Origin: JBFXDW01 sp050180745 | Lineage (GTDB): Bacteria > Pseudomonadota > Alphaproteobacteria > UBA9219 | NCBI GenBank assembly: GCA_050180745.1 | Contig: JBFXDW010000001.1 | Span: 1 to 44,586, forward strand | Direction of reading: 5' to 3' | DNA length: 44,586 bases | Part shown: positions 1 to 8,609 of the stretch, one piece after another | How the letters are laid out: every line of letters begins with the position of its first letter | Position numbering within the stretch: position 1 is the stretch's first letter | Program-made: the position numbers and the translations under genes | The notes under the pieces: model-generated | Told to the model about the DNA's origin: nothing | Databases searched by the model: none | Seen by the model: only the letters and a program-made list of their open reading frames with translations

Positions 1-1558
1 CGTTCCGATCCAGCGGGTATTTGATCTGCGCGCTATTGGTCATCACGATCATGCTATGGGTGTATTTTTCATAAGTGCCAGAAAAATGCGTGGCGTAATC
101 TGGCATATAGGCTGACAGATCAAGCTCCCGCTCAATACGCATGGTCGCCAGATTGACAAGTGTCATACTTGTCCCATCGCACGTCCAAAGCTGGCCATTT
201 TGCGGCAATGACCGATTGCCTTGGATATTGTATCCGGCGGACATCTCTACATCATCAACATGCGCGACATAGCCCGAATTAATATCCCATTTGACGATAC
301 GGCCAAGACCATTAAACTTGAAGTAAAGGCATCCCGTGGTGTCATCCCAAAAAACAGCATCTGGATTATCGCCGCCTGTATAAGCTGAACAATCCGTTTC
401 TTCCACTTTATCTACGCCCAAAAGATTGAAAGAAACCTTCTTGGCGTAAGAGGCCGAGATTTGCCAGATATTGCCGATCCCATCTTCGCAAAGCGGGGCC
501 TCGCTATAATGATATGGCAGGACTTCGGATAGATCGTGTAAAAGCTCAAAATCCGTGTTGTAGATTTTGCGGGAACGGGGGACAAGGATTTTCTTCCCCT
601 GAATAGTTCCGGTTACGCTGAATCCTATCCGGCTTTTGGTTTTCTTCATGACGGCTAAAGTTTCAGGATGCCTTTTTACAAGGTGCATCCCCACGCCGTA
701 AGCGTCCGAGGCGTGATAGAAATAGCCTTCATCATCTAGCCCCCAAAGATTGCCATATAAACCGTAATCATCATCGAAGGAAACGTTTAGTAAAAGCGCG
801 TTGTTAATAAGATCATATTTATAAATCGTGTGAGCACCCGTAAAGCCAAACAAAGTCCCTTCGGTTGGATTTATAATCCCGCCATCATGAAACATAGAAG
901 ACACTGCGGGCAGAATTACTGCATCACATGACATTGTGCCATTGCCGACAACCTCCGCGCTGATGCTAGGAATCCTGTTTGAGAAATCAGCAAGCTGCAA
1001 ATCGGTAAAGACAAGATAGCAAATGCCTCGGTGCGCGGGGACGTTTCCCGTACCGAGGTTGATTTCCATCGTGCTATCTGGCTCTTGGTCTTCTGTCCCA
1101 AGGTGCATACGAATTACGCCTGGATATTTTTCTGTGGCCGAGGTGTTAGACGAGCTTGCGTCATAAATGAGCTTCGTATCTGCCCAGATGCGCCGAATGT
1201 TTGAAACTGGCCCAGCACACAAGGCCACAGCAAAAGAGACTGAATAGGTATAGCTGACTTGCGTGGCCCCACCACCGCCTTTACCGCCTGCGCTGCTTTC
1301 ATGCCGTGTTTCCTTAAGATCAGTTGACCAGATAACATTTCCTGAAACGCGCATTGTGCCATAGACAAGCTGGATCGTTCCCCCGTAGGTGGATGACTGA
1401 ACTGAAAGATCGTCAAGCTTTGAGCCTTCAACGGTACTGCTATTCTGCCCAAGGAGAAGATTCCCCAGCATCACGCCGCCCATCCAACCGATAGTCGCGC
1501 CAATGCCCGCAGCGGACGTTAAGCCAGCACCGACCAAACCAATTGCAAGAACAGCCAT
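1..1558 (-). CDS. Phage tail tip / host-specificity protein, GTA ORFG15-like (partial, C-terminus off the left edge)
   Basis: The frame is open from an ATG at 1558 to the left edge, about 519 codons, so only the N-terminal part is visible. Residues 1-40 are a glycine- and alanine-rich hydrophobic stretch. They are followed by a segment containing LDDLSVQSSTYGGTIQLVYG and then VIWSTDLKETRHE, which resembles the start of the large tail tip proteins next to DUF2163 and NlpC/P60 genes in alphaproteobacterial phages and gene transfer agents. These proteins form the tail tip and contact the host surface. The ATG shares one base with the stop of the NlpC/P60 gene (TAATG), so the two are translationally coupled. 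Family identity is by resemblance and synteny; the C-terminal receptor-binding part cannot be seen. Confidence 0.85.
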   Translation of the reverse strand, partial: MAVLAIGLVGAGLTSAAGIGATIGWMGGVMLGNLLLGQNSSTVEGSKLDDLSVQSSTYGGTIQLVYGTMRVSGNVIWSTDLKETRHESSAGGKGGGGATQVSYTYSVSFAVALCAGPVSNIRRIWADTKLIYDASSSNTSATEKYPGVIRMHLGTEDQEPDSTMEINLGTGNVPAHRGICYLVFTDLQLADFSNRIPSISAEVVGNGTMSCDAVILPAVSSMFHDGGIINPTEGTLFGFTGAHTIYKYDLINNALLLNVSFDDDYGLYGNLWGLDDEGYFYHASDAYGVGMHLVKRHPETLAVMKKTKSRIGFSVTGTIQGKKILVPRSRKIYNTDFELLHDLSEVLPYHYSEAPLCEDGIGNIWQISASYAKKVSFNLLGVDKVEETDCSAYTGGDNPDAVFWDDTTGCLYFKFNGLGRIVKWDINSGYVAHVDDVEMSAGYNIQGNRSLPQNGQLWTCDGTSMTLVNLATMRIERELDLSAYMPDYATHFSGTYEKYTHSMIVMTNSAQIKYPLDRN

Positions 1559-2001
1559 TATTCGGAACCTACAAAGACAGGATAACGATAAGCGGACACA
1601 ATACGGTTGCGCCAAGTATCATCAAGCCCATGTTCAACGACTTCCCCTGCGCGGGAATAGCTGTGAATGATCCCCCTGTCCGTGATAAGAGCGACATGTT
1701 GTGGCTCTCGCCCCCAAGTCATGTAGTAAATATCTGCCAGCGTTGCTTCTTGGACAGGGATTTGCACAAGCCACGTTGCAAGAGCTTGGCGCATGATGCG
1801 AGGGTTGGGCATCATGGAATAATTGTTGAACTTTCTGGCCGTGGCTGACTTGGGATCATAGTCCACAAGCTCCAAAGCCATGCCAACGCCCTTAATCAAC
1901 CCTATGCAGTCGCAACCAGCACCGCGCACAAAAGCCTGATGCTTGAAGGGCGTGTGAAGCCATTTACGGGCTTCAAGAATTGCGTCATTTCTATTTGCCA
2001 T
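1558..2001 (-). CDS. NlpC/P60-family tail peptidase (GTA ORFG14-like)
   Basis: A 147-residue protein from the ATG at 2001; an upstream in-frame ATG at 2037 lies deeper inside the preceding gene and is less likely. The NlpC/P60 catalytic cysteine motif is visible as GAGCDCIG, followed by the histidine segment QHVALITD and a later His in IIHSYS. These enzymes cut peptidoglycan stem peptides. In tailed phages they sit at the tail tip and open the cell wall during DNA entry. The gene overlaps the DUF2163 gene by 11 bases and is followed directly by the tail tip protein, the order conserved in alphaproteobacterial GTAs and siphoviruses. The family call is firm; the exact start is less so. Confidence 0.88.
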   Translation of the reverse strand: MANRNDAILEARKWLHTPFKHQAFVRGAGCDCIGLIKGVGMALELVDYDPKSATARKFNNYSMMPNPRIMRQALATWLVQIPVQEATLADIYYMTWGREPQHVALITDRGIIHSYSRAGEVVEHGLDDTWRNRIVSAYRYPVFVGSE

Positions 2002-2863
2002 CAGGATATGAAAGAACCTCATCTGTGCCAGGCACATAAGGTTCTCCTCTAAAGTTTACGCCATTGTCATAACGGGAACAGCACGTCTCGAAGCTCTTAT
2101 CGCAGCCAGGGGATGCCGTATATTCATCATCCACCGCGATTTCAGAAGGCATGGGTAGAAAAAGCTCAAACACGCCAGCCGCAAAAGAGCGGATTTCCAT
2201 TACGCGCCCAGCGTTCGCGCCGCTTGTCCATGTGATAAGGCCAGCGTTAAAATAATCGTCATCTTCTGTGCGTGTGCTATCTGTAAAGCCATAACGACTT
2301 GCCGCGCAGGAGCTTAGCGAAGGCGGGTCCGAAACCTCGGTTACTGATCCAGAAACGGTCAAAGCCTCAAGATCAACACAACACCGATCATCGCCCAGAT
2401 CAGCGCGGCAATCTGGCGTATAAAGCTCACCGATATTTTGAGAAAGAAGCTGGGTTAGGCCTCGAAGTTCAGCTCTATAAAGGGTGTCTTTAAGCTCTAC
2501 TTGCCCGATCATGCCGCGTTTGAGAATGATTTTCCCTTGGTCAAGATCATCCCAATTGACGATAAAAATCAAAACTTCGGCATTGTCCCAAAGGCCGTCC
2601 CGCAAATCCTGTGCGGTGATCGCTTCGCTATCAAACGCACTTTCAATATCCAAATTATCAACGGATAAATCAGAAATGGTTTGAATAGCAGTGCGTGTGT
2701 AGCCCGTCCTCGCTTCATAGGTCACGTCATCAATCACTAGATCCCGATCAAAGTCAGTAAAGCCGAAAACCGTGCTATCTTTTCGCGTAACCTTCCAACA
2801 GGTCGCAAGGCTAGTGGTCTCGCCCGCAATATGTGCGGCAAGTTGAGTGGAAGCTGATTTCAT
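1991..2863 (-). CDS. DUF2163 tail protein (BR0599 family, GTA ORFG13-like)
   Basis: A 290-residue protein matching the DUF2163 / phage BR0599 family by its N-terminal pattern (tryptophan and lysine around residue 23, then FGFTDFDRDL and a YEARTGY segment) and by a cysteine-bearing C-terminal half (PDCRADLGDDRC, CDKSFETCCSRYDN). The paired cysteines suggest a metal- or disulfide-stabilised C-terminal domain, as in GTA hub proteins. It is expected to be a distal tail or hub component. It lies between DUF2460 and NlpC/P60, overlapping the latter, the standard alphaproteobacterial tail tip order. Confidence 0.88.
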   Translation of the reverse strand: MKSASTQLAAHIAGETTSLATCWKVTRKDSTVFGFTDFDRDLVIDDVTYEARTGYTRTAIQTISDLSVDNLDIESAFDSEAITAQDLRDGLWDNAEVLIFIVNWDDLDQGKIILKRGMIGQVELKDTLYRAELRGLTQLLSQNIGELYTPDCRADLGDDRCCVDLEALTVSGSVTEVSDPPSLSSCAASRYGFTDSTRTEDDDYFNAGLITWTSGANAGRVMEIRSFAAGVFELFLPMPSEIAVDDEYTASPGCDKSFETCCSRYDNGVNFRGEPYVPGTDEVLSYPDGK

Positions 2864-2866
2864 ATG

Positions 2867-3466
2867 TTAAATCCGTAGCTCTATAATAGGAATGTCCGAC
2901 CATTCATTGAGATTGAAGTTTTCAATCGTCACATCCATCGTGTCGGTATCGAAGCGCACAGGAACGTCAAACTCAAAGTCTGCTGTGATAATCGTGCCAC
3001 TTTCTGGAGCTTCTGAAAAAGTAACAATGCCTGTTGTCGTATCTACTGAAACGCCAGTTATGACTTCATTCCCATCGGCATAAATGACCACCGTTCCTGA
3101 AGCTGGCTTAGTGATGGCGCGCGTTTCGCTTCCTGCGCCGGATTTATATTCTTTAATCAGTTGAAATGTTTGTGTTTCATCATCGCCAAGCCCGATTTGT
3201 TGGGCTGTTGCCGTGTAATCTGTCCAGTCCTTAAAACGGAAACCGTGAGCCTTACCCTTACGGGCGCGGAAAAAGGCAATCAGAATTTCAAGCTGGCTGG
3301 CCTTTTTAAGACCAGATGACACATCCCATTGACCACGCGCAGAACTCCAGTTCTGGTTTCTTTGTTCGTAACCAGAAGCCGTCGAGATAACGGACGTGGA
3401 ATAAGCGGGACCACCCGACGCACCATAGGCAATGTCATCGGGAAAACGCACTTCGTGGAAGGTCAT
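2867..3466 (-). CDS. DUF2460 tail protein (GTA ORFG12-like distal tail protein)
   Basis: A 199-residue protein with the DUF2460 signature: an N-terminal FHEVRFPDDIAYGASGGP segment, a middle SSARGQWDVSSGLK, and FFRARKGKAHGFRFKDWTDY, with the conserved G-x-x-x-G-F-R-F-K-D-W core. This family is the distal tail protein between the tail tube and the hub. It starts 5 bases after the stop of the PhzF gene; the hub gene DUF2163 follows with a 3-base gap. In relatives DUF2460 normally follows the tape measure gene directly, so the PhzF gene interrupts a conserved order. Confidence 0.9.
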   Translation of the reverse strand: MTFHEVRFPDDIAYGASGGPAYSTSVISTASGYEQRNQNWSSARGQWDVSSGLKKASQLEILIAFFRARKGKAHGFRFKDWTDYTATAQQIGLGDDETQTFQLIKEYKSGAGSETRAITKPASGTVVIYADGNEVITGVSVDTTTGIVTFSEAPESGTIITADFEFDVPVRFDTDTMDVTIENFNLNEWSDIPIIELRI

Positions 3467-3471
3467 TGTGA

Positions 3472-4269
3472 TTAGACTTCTATAAATATTTTTCCAGCGG
3501 AAAAGGTTTGGGCTTGACCTGATAGAAGGACTCTCTCTCCTTGCAACTCACACTGCAAAGCGCCACCACGCTGTGATAACTGACGAGCAAAGAGCTTATC
3601 TTTATTAAGTCTCTTTGCCCAATAAGGAACTAGCATGCTATGTGCAGATCCCGTTACTGGATCCTCTTCTAAAGGCTCTCCTGGACAGAAGAAGCGACTT
3701 ACGAAATCACAGTCTAATCCAGGAGCTGTCACAGAAACCCAACGATCAAGTTTAGCAAGCATTTTAAAGTCAGGAACTATATTCCTAATATCTTCCTCGC
3801 TTTCATAAACAAGCATATACTCACGTTTTACATGGCACTCTTTCGGTGCCTTGCCACCACATCCAAGAACGGCCTCTTTCGGAGCTTCCTCTACAGGGCT
3901 AGGAACCCATGAAGGCAAATCTAAAGTTAAAAAAGAGGCCTCTTTTTTAACGTTCAAATCTCCAGAAAAGCGAGTATAAAACTTGATCTCATTTCCTTGA
4001 TAATTGAGATGATCAAATATGACGTGTGCTGCTGCCATGGTTGCATGACCACACAAGTCTATTTCTCCTATAGACGTTGTAAACCAGCGCAAATCAAATC
4101 CATCATCCTTTTGAACAATAAAAGCTGTTTCAGATTGATTATGCTCAGTCGTTATAGATTGCAGTAATTCATCAGGAACCCATTTGGGCAAAACACAAAC
4201 CGCCGCAGGACACCCAGAAAAAAGTTCAGAGGCAAATGCATCAACTAAAAAAACATCTATAAACGACAT
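3472..4269 (-). CDS. PhzF-family isomerase/epimerase-like protein, accessory gene within the tail operon
   Basis: A 265-residue protein with PhzF-family landmarks: N-terminal VDAFASELFSGCPAAVCVL, the catalytic glutamate E47 in NQSETAF, the DLCGHATMAAAHVI segment near residues 92-105, and C-terminal EDPVTGSAH. Members catalyse proton-transfer isomerisations on small metabolites; the substrate here is unknown. The key residues are intact, so it should be an active enzyme. It has its own ribosome site (AAAGGAAAAGAATATG) and sits between the tape measure and DUF2460 with short gaps. It is visibly more AT-rich than its neighbours, with little GC bias in its codons. It looks like a moron gene acquired by the phage. 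The family is certain; its role in phage or host is not. Confidence 0.93.
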   Translation of the reverse strand: MSFIDVFLVDAFASELFSGCPAAVCVLPKWVPDELLQSITTEHNQSETAFIVQKDDGFDLRWFTTSIGEIDLCGHATMAAAHVIFDHLNYQGNEIKFYTRFSGDLNVKKEASFLTLDLPSWVPSPVEEAPKEAVLGCGGKAPKECHVKREYMLVYESEEDIRNIVPDFKMLAKLDRWVSVTAPGLDCDFVSRFFCPGEPLEEDPVTGSAHSMLVPYWAKRLNKDKLFARQLSQRGGALQCELQGERVLLSGQAQTFSAGKIFIEV

Positions 4270-4298
4270 ATTCTTTTCCTTTCATATTTACAGAATGA

Positions 4299-6821
4299 CT
4301 ATACATTCCTTTTTACTCGTTTCAACCTTTTAGCAGCCTGCGACATAATCTGTCCCTGACTTGCACGGAAGCTGTCAGCGTTTGGCGTTGATACATTCAT
4401 GACCAAATTGACGCTTGAAGAACGGCGGCTTCGATCTTTCTTGGAAATGACTTCTTCGCCGCGTTGCAAAATGGCCGGAACTTCATCTGGTTTAAGGCCA
4501 GCGATCCCTCCGCTATGGTAGCGTGGTGCGCCCGCAAATACATGAGCTGGGACAGCACGTTTTGTTGTGGGATCACCAACCGTCCCCCCTTCATGGAAAA
4601 ACGAACTGATAATACTTCCTAAGAAACCACCGCTTGAATCACCGCTGCCTGTCAAACTGTTAAACAGAGGCGTTGTAATGCTCTGTTGAACAAGCATCCG
4701 CGTAATATCTTCAATGATTGAACTTGCAAAGTCATTAAGACTGCTCAAGCTAATCTCACCAGACGTAACCATACTGACAATCGCGTCCTCCGTTCCTTGC
4801 ATGGCTTCGGAAAAAACGCCTTCTATCGTTGTCGCTGTATCGGTTGCGCTGTCTTTATAGTTTTGAAAAGCACGAACAACTCCAGCGGCAGGATCCGTGC
4901 GCGAGGCAAGAAGATCGGCATCAGCTCCAGCCAAGGCGTTATTATAAGTGCCTTGGCTGATAGCCCCCGCATCTAGCAGTTGGTTAAGACGCGCTACTTT
5001 TTCCGCATAAAGTTCTGTTGCCGTCTTCGCTTCGTCTGTTAAATCTCGACCTTCTTCGCGGAGCCGATCAAGTTGTTCCTGAGCAGCCTTTTGATCATAG
5101 TAAGCTCCAGCAAGATCGCGCACTTGTGCTGCAAGTTGAGGCGAAGCCGTAGCGGGCAACGAGTTAACAGCTTCTTCTATAGCAAGCTGCCGAGCGGTCA
5201 TGCCCAGCTCTTCCATCTTATCGTTTAGGCCATCAATAACTTTCTGTGCTTCGGTGAAAGCTTTTTCATCAAAAATCTGACCAGCATAAAGTTTTGTCTG
5301 ATCGCGTTGCTCTTTTGTTGCCTTCCCAGACAAACGCGCAACAGCCTGATCAATAAAAGCCTGCCGCTCATCACTCATGCCAAGCAGCTTTTGCTTCAGA
5401 TCATCAACAATCTTCTGATTGGCATTGGCTTCTTTTTGTGCAGCTGCTGCAATGGGATCTTGAATAGCAGAGATTTTCATGCCCACTGCTTTTCGCACCG
5501 TTTCTATAGAAGAATCGATAATATCGCTATTTTTGTCTGTACGAGCCTTCTCCAATAAGGCCAGAGTTTGCTCCATACCTTCATTGATCTTTTGGATTTG
5601 GTAAGCAGGATTTTTTCCAAGAGACTTTTCAATAAGTTCTGCATAAGGTTGCGTGGTTTGGTTTATCAAAGATAAGACACGTTCTTCCTCTGCTGCTTTT
5701 AAGCCTTCTTCTGCCTGTTTCTTTTCCTCTTTTTCAGTCTCAATCTCTTTTTTTAATTTTTTAATTCGGTTGCGAAGCTCATCTGCACGTTCTGTATCAT
5801 CTGCAACTTTACCTCTTTTCAAGAACATCGCTGGGATATCGCGATTTTCTTCAAGTTCTTTTTCGACTTCAGCTAATTCTTTTACCGCATCACTCAGTTG
5901 TTTACTCAGCGACCCCGCAGAAACAACTTCCGTGGTAATTCTAAATGTTGAAGCAAGCTTGTTTAGGACGGCTTCGGCTGTTCCTCCAACGGTTTCTGTT
6001 TTACCAATGGTCTTGAGCATGTCGTCCCAAGCAACTGACAAACGATGCGCTGCACCCGTTAGGCCTTGTGCTTCTGCGCGGCCTGCACCGCCCACCTGCC
6101 CAGCCAGGGCATCAAGAATAAGCCCCTGTGCTTTGGCCAGATCGCCAGTTTTGACGAAGTTGGCGATAATCTTTTTCTGCTCATCGCTGAAACTAACGCC
6201 AACGCGCTTCAAGGCCGTGATGCCTGTAATAGGATCTTCAAGAGCTTTACCAAGCTGCGTGACGGAACCCCGCAGATCCTGTCCAAACACTGCCGACATA
6301 TCTTGGGCTAAATGAATGGATCTTTTAAACGTGTCACCCGTAACAGAACGAAACGTAGCCATAATACCGATAGCACCAGTCACTTCTTCTGAACTGGAAA
6401 GCGTGCTTTTCTCGATCCCATCGGCAAGCTCAAACATATTTTGTTTGGTTAGCCCTGCAGCATAGCCTGTTGCCTTCAAAACACCTTGGAGGCGGTTTTG
6501 AACTTGTTCCTCCTCCATCGTTGCCGCATAGGCAGCTTTAAGACCTAAAGTTACCGCCGCCAAGGCTGCCGCAGCAGCAAGTCCTGCGGGGCCGATCGCA
6601 GCAAGCCCCGATCCTAACGGCCCCATTTGAGAAGCCAGTCCTGTCGCTGCGCCCTTAACGTCATTGGCGGCAGCTCCGACAGCCCTTAGTGCTGTGGAGG
6701 CAGGTTTGCCAGCTTTGACAATCTCCTGCATAGATTTCTTGCCTGTCTTGCCAAACGAGACAAGCTGGGCTTGTCCCGTTTTTCCATCAACGACAAGCCG
6801 CACAGCGATGTTATGAGCCAT
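4299..6821 (-). CDS. Tail tape measure protein (lambda gpH-like)
   Basis: An 840-residue protein, the longest morphogenesis gene, placed right after the frameshifted chaperone pair as expected. Residues about 35-115 are Ala/Gly-rich and hydrophobic (LAAAAALAAVTLGLKAAYA). There is a conserved lambda-family tape measure region around 130-270 (GAIGIMATFRSVTG, QLGKALEDP, LKRVGVSF). Long Glu/Lys coiled-coil stretches follow at about 310-380 and 560-610. The C-terminus carries the FFHEGGTVGDP, APRYHSGGIAGLKPDEVPAILQ-type segment typical of lambda H-like proteins. It sets tail length and is injected during infection. It starts 2 bases after the chaperone stop. The N-terminal hydrophobic part may serve membrane insertion, which is inference. 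Confidence 0.93.
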   Translation of the reverse strand: MAHNIAVRLVVDGKTGQAQLVSFGKTGKKSMQEIVKAGKPASTALRAVGAAANDVKGAATGLASQMGPLGSGLAAIGPAGLAAAAALAAVTLGLKAAYAATMEEEQVQNRLQGVLKATGYAAGLTKQNMFELADGIEKSTLSSSEEVTGAIGIMATFRSVTGDTFKRSIHLAQDMSAVFGQDLRGSVTQLGKALEDPITGITALKRVGVSFSDEQKKIIANFVKTGDLAKAQGLILDALAGQVGGAGRAEAQGLTGAAHRLSVAWDDMLKTIGKTETVGGTAEAVLNKLASTFRITTEVVSAGSLSKQLSDAVKELAEVEKELEENRDIPAMFLKRGKVADDTERADELRNRIKKLKKEIETEKEEKKQAEEGLKAAEEERVLSLINQTTQPYAELIEKSLGKNPAYQIQKINEGMEQTLALLEKARTDKNSDIIDSSIETVRKAVGMKISAIQDPIAAAAQKEANANQKIVDDLKQKLLGMSDERQAFIDQAVARLSGKATKEQRDQTKLYAGQIFDEKAFTEAQKVIDGLNDKMEELGMTARQLAIEEAVNSLPATASPQLAAQVRDLAGAYYDQKAAQEQLDRLREEGRDLTDEAKTATELYAEKVARLNQLLDAGAISQGTYNNALAGADADLLASRTDPAAGVVRAFQNYKDSATDTATTIEGVFSEAMQGTEDAIVSMVTSGEISLSSLNDFASSIIEDITRMLVQQSITTPLFNSLTGSGDSSGGFLGSIISSFFHEGGTVGDPTTKRAVPAHVFAGAPRYHSGGIAGLKPDEVPAILQRGEEVISKKDRSRRSSSVNLVMNVSTPNADSFRASQGQIMSQAAKRLKRVKRNV

Positions 6822-6823
6822 GC

Positions 6824-7509
6824 TTACCCCTTATTAACTTTTTGATTGATTGCGGTGACAAGGCCTGACTCGCAGGACGGCAAGAGTTCAGCCAGCGCAT
6901 GACTATCGTAGCCCAGAGCTTCGCCAACTTTCATGGCTGCATCCATGTCAATGCCCATAACGCCAAAACCAGCTGCACGAAGTTGTCCTGAACAGCGCAG
7001 AATCACATCCCACGCTTGCCATCCTTCCATTGATTGTGGCTCGTTTTCACAGTAGGGGCAGCGTTTGCCTTCGTGGTTTTCTTTTCCCTTACTGCATGGA
7101 AGATCGGCATCGGCGCACGCGCCGCAATAAGATGGCCCGCCGCCAAAATGCCAGCGGCAACGAGCCTCTAGACGTTTTTTTCAGCTTCAAGGAGAAGGGT
7201 CGGGCTTAAATAGAGACGCTCGAAAGCGTCCGCAACAGGCCACAGATCCATCAACGCTTCTACGCCTGTCTCCGTAACTTCGATTGGATTGTCGTTTTCA
7301 TCTCCAACGCCTTCCCATTCCATAATGGCAAGAACGCCGAGCTTCTTGATAAGGGCCGCGCTTCGACTGCCTGCATCGTCGCTTTCTTCTTTGAGGACAG
7401 AGACACGCGCAGCCATCACGATGGCCGTTGAGGCTGGGCGAACCTTCACACGAACCCCATAGCCCAAATCGAGCCAGTGATCCTCACGTTTTAAATCAAG
7501 CTTAATCAT
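6824..7509 (-). CDS. Tail assembly chaperone fusion (gpG-T type) made by programmed -1 frameshift
   Basis: The 113-residue upstream frame (7509 to 7168) runs into an A_AAA_AAC heptamer at 7180-7174 three codons before its stop. A -1 slip there continues with CGT CTA GAG into an open frame ending at 6824, giving a fusion of about 228 residues (112 + 116). The T part is cysteine-rich: CRWHFGGGP, YCGACADADLPC, then RCPYCENEP, which looks like zinc ligands. It ends with a helical segment (WQAWDVILRCSGQLRAAGFG). Lambda gpG/gpGT-like pairs bind the tape measure protein and recruit tube subunits. Both halves sit between tube and tape measure, the exact place for such a pair. The last 68 codons (6824-7030) have an ATG but no separate Shine-Dalgarno, so the fusion is the better reading. 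Confidence 0.8.
7168..7509 (-). CDS. Tail assembly chaperone, short form (gpG-like)
   Basis: A 113-residue protein beginning at an ATG that shares one base with the tube stop (TAATG). The N-terminus (LKREDHWLDLGYGVRVKVRP) and middle (EWEGVGDENDNPIEVTETGVEALMDLWPVADAFERLYLSP) fit the compact helical-strand chaperones encoded after tail tube genes, where the conserved AFxxLYL segment is common. The short form is the main product when no frameshift occurs. Identification rests on position, size and the slippery sequence at its 3' end; sequence similarity to lambda gpG is not evident by eye. Confidence 0.8.
   Translation of the reverse strand: MIKLDLKREDHWLDLGYGVRVKVRPASTAIVMAARVSVLKEESDDAGSRSAALIKKLGVLAIMEWEGVGDENDNPIEVTETGVEALMDLWPVADAFERLYLSPTLLLEAEKNV
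7174..7180 (-). promoter_or_regulatory. -1 ribosomal frameshift site A_AAA_AAC
   Basis: On the minus strand the codons GAA AAA AAC GTC TAG end the short chaperone. The heptamer A_AAA_AAC is in the right phase for a tandem -1 slip. A GC-rich segment with a possible GCCGC/GCGGC hairpin lies roughly 15-20 bases downstream and could stimulate pausing. The -1 frame is open for 117 codons from here. Confidence 0.8.
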
Positions 7510-8453
7510 TAGGAATAATCCTCCACGTCATTTGTAAGAACCGCTGTCAACATCACGCCTGCGGTTGAGTTTTTGGCAGCTTGCCAGTTGAAAGAAGCCT
7601 GAATGCCGCCAGCACCATCAATCGGAAGCTTGGGTTTAGGCAGGTAAACTTCGTGCGCTGTAAAAATGAGGGAATGGCTGGCATCAATCGTGTATCCAAA
7701 CGACAAAGCCACCGCCGTGTTATCGGTTGCCGCGTCAAGAAGCGTCGTATCGGCAAAGCGCACATCAATAGTACCCGTCAGCGCGGCCACTGTTGGATCC
7801 ACACCTTCAATCTTGCCATCGTCACGGATGGTTTCGATTTTTTCGAGGTTATTGGTGTAGGTGAATTGCGCTCCCGTTACGTTGCCAAGCTGTGAACCAT
7901 CTTTTTTGACGCTTCCTTGAAACTGATTGAAGCGTGTAATGGCAAGTTCGGTTGGTGTTCCGCCCAAGCTGGCCGAGGCGCGATCTTCACCTTGTGCAAT
8001 ACAAGAAAGCGTTGCGCTTGCCCCACCAGATCTCTCAAAGGAAATCTGCATTGAATTGGCGCGAACACCAGAGTTCATAAAATAACTGGAAGCTTCCGGC
8101 GTCCCGACTTCCAGCGACAAGCTTGGCAAGGCCGTTGCGCCGGATTTGAAAGTATGAACATAAGGTGCTTCTGTGCCCGTTGTAATTGGTGCTCCCAGCA
8201 AGGCACGAAGCCAATAACCAATGTAACGCACGTCAACGGGGACAACCACATCACCCTCAACCGTGATAACGTCACGCATGGGTTGGGCAGGATCACGGCC
8301 TTGCCCCAACAGATCGGACTCGATAAGTCCCTGTTCAGAGCCGAGCTGCGAAGAAATAAAGGGGAACTTGATAAAGTCGCTTGACGGCGCAGTACCATAG
8401 GTGCTTTCAAACTCCCCCAATAGCTGCGCATTAGCTCCGTAAGCTCGTGACAT
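7509..8453 (-). CDS. Tail tube (major tail) protein
   Basis: A 314-residue protein with the pattern of tail tube proteins of alphaproteobacterial siphoviruses (Phage_tube_2-type). It opens with GANAQLLGEFESTYGTAP and has an ESDLLGQGRDPAQP segment and the repeated beta-rich glycine and threonine strands expected of a tube protein. A serine- and asparagine-containing MNSGVRANSMQISFERSGGA strand pair lies near residues 127-145. Position between the tail terminator and the chaperone pair supports this. It polymerises as stacked hexameric rings around the tape measure. The start has a good upstream AAAGGAGA site. I see no C-terminal Ig-like domain. Confidence 0.88.
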   Translation of the reverse strand: MSRAYGANAQLLGEFESTYGTAPSSDFIKFPFISSQLGSEQGLIESDLLGQGRDPAQPMRDVITVEGDVVVPVDVRYIGYWLRALLGAPITTGTEAPYVHTFKSGATALPSLSLEVGTPEASSYFMNSGVRANSMQISFERSGGASATLSCIAQGEDRASASLGGTPTELAITRFNQFQGSVKKDGSQLGNVTGAQFTYTNNLEKIETIRDDGKIEGVDPTVAALTGTIDVRFADTTLLDAATDNTAVALSFGYTIDASHSLIFTAHEVYLPKPKLPIDGAGGIQASFNWQAAKNSTAGVMLTAVLTNDVEDYS

Positions 8454-8609
8454 GATGTTCTCCTTTTGTTAGCAAGTGTTGCGTTGTGAAGTCATCATGT
8501 TCGCGCCCCCCGCCTTCGCGGGGGCAGGCTCCTGCACGAGACATAACTAACCTCCAGTTTTAGGTGAAAGAAAAAAAGCCTTGCCGCGCCGAAGCGGAGC
8601 GAAGGCGGG
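8454..8609. other. Non-coding gap with GC-rich hairpins between tail terminator and tail tube
   Basis: About 155 bases with no convincing gene. It holds a 7-bp GC stem with a CTTC loop at 8507-8524 (CCCCCGC/GCGGGGG), followed at once by a second small hairpin at 8524-8535 (GCAGG/CCTGC), and the tail tube Shine-Dalgarno. No T-run follows on the minus strand, so this is more like a REP-type or mRNA-stabilising palindrome than a terminator. Confidence 0.5.

Noticed and set aside
5653..6315. 220-codon open frame on the plus strand opposite the tape measure gene
   Set aside because: Ser/Phe-rich text typical of an antisense shadow of a Glu/Lys-rich coiled coil; no ribosome site or domain.
6824..7030. 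Separate 68-residue gene between chaperone and tape measure
   Set aside because: It is the end of a longer open frame reached by -1 slippage, with cysteine-rich text before its ATG and no Shine-Dalgarno.
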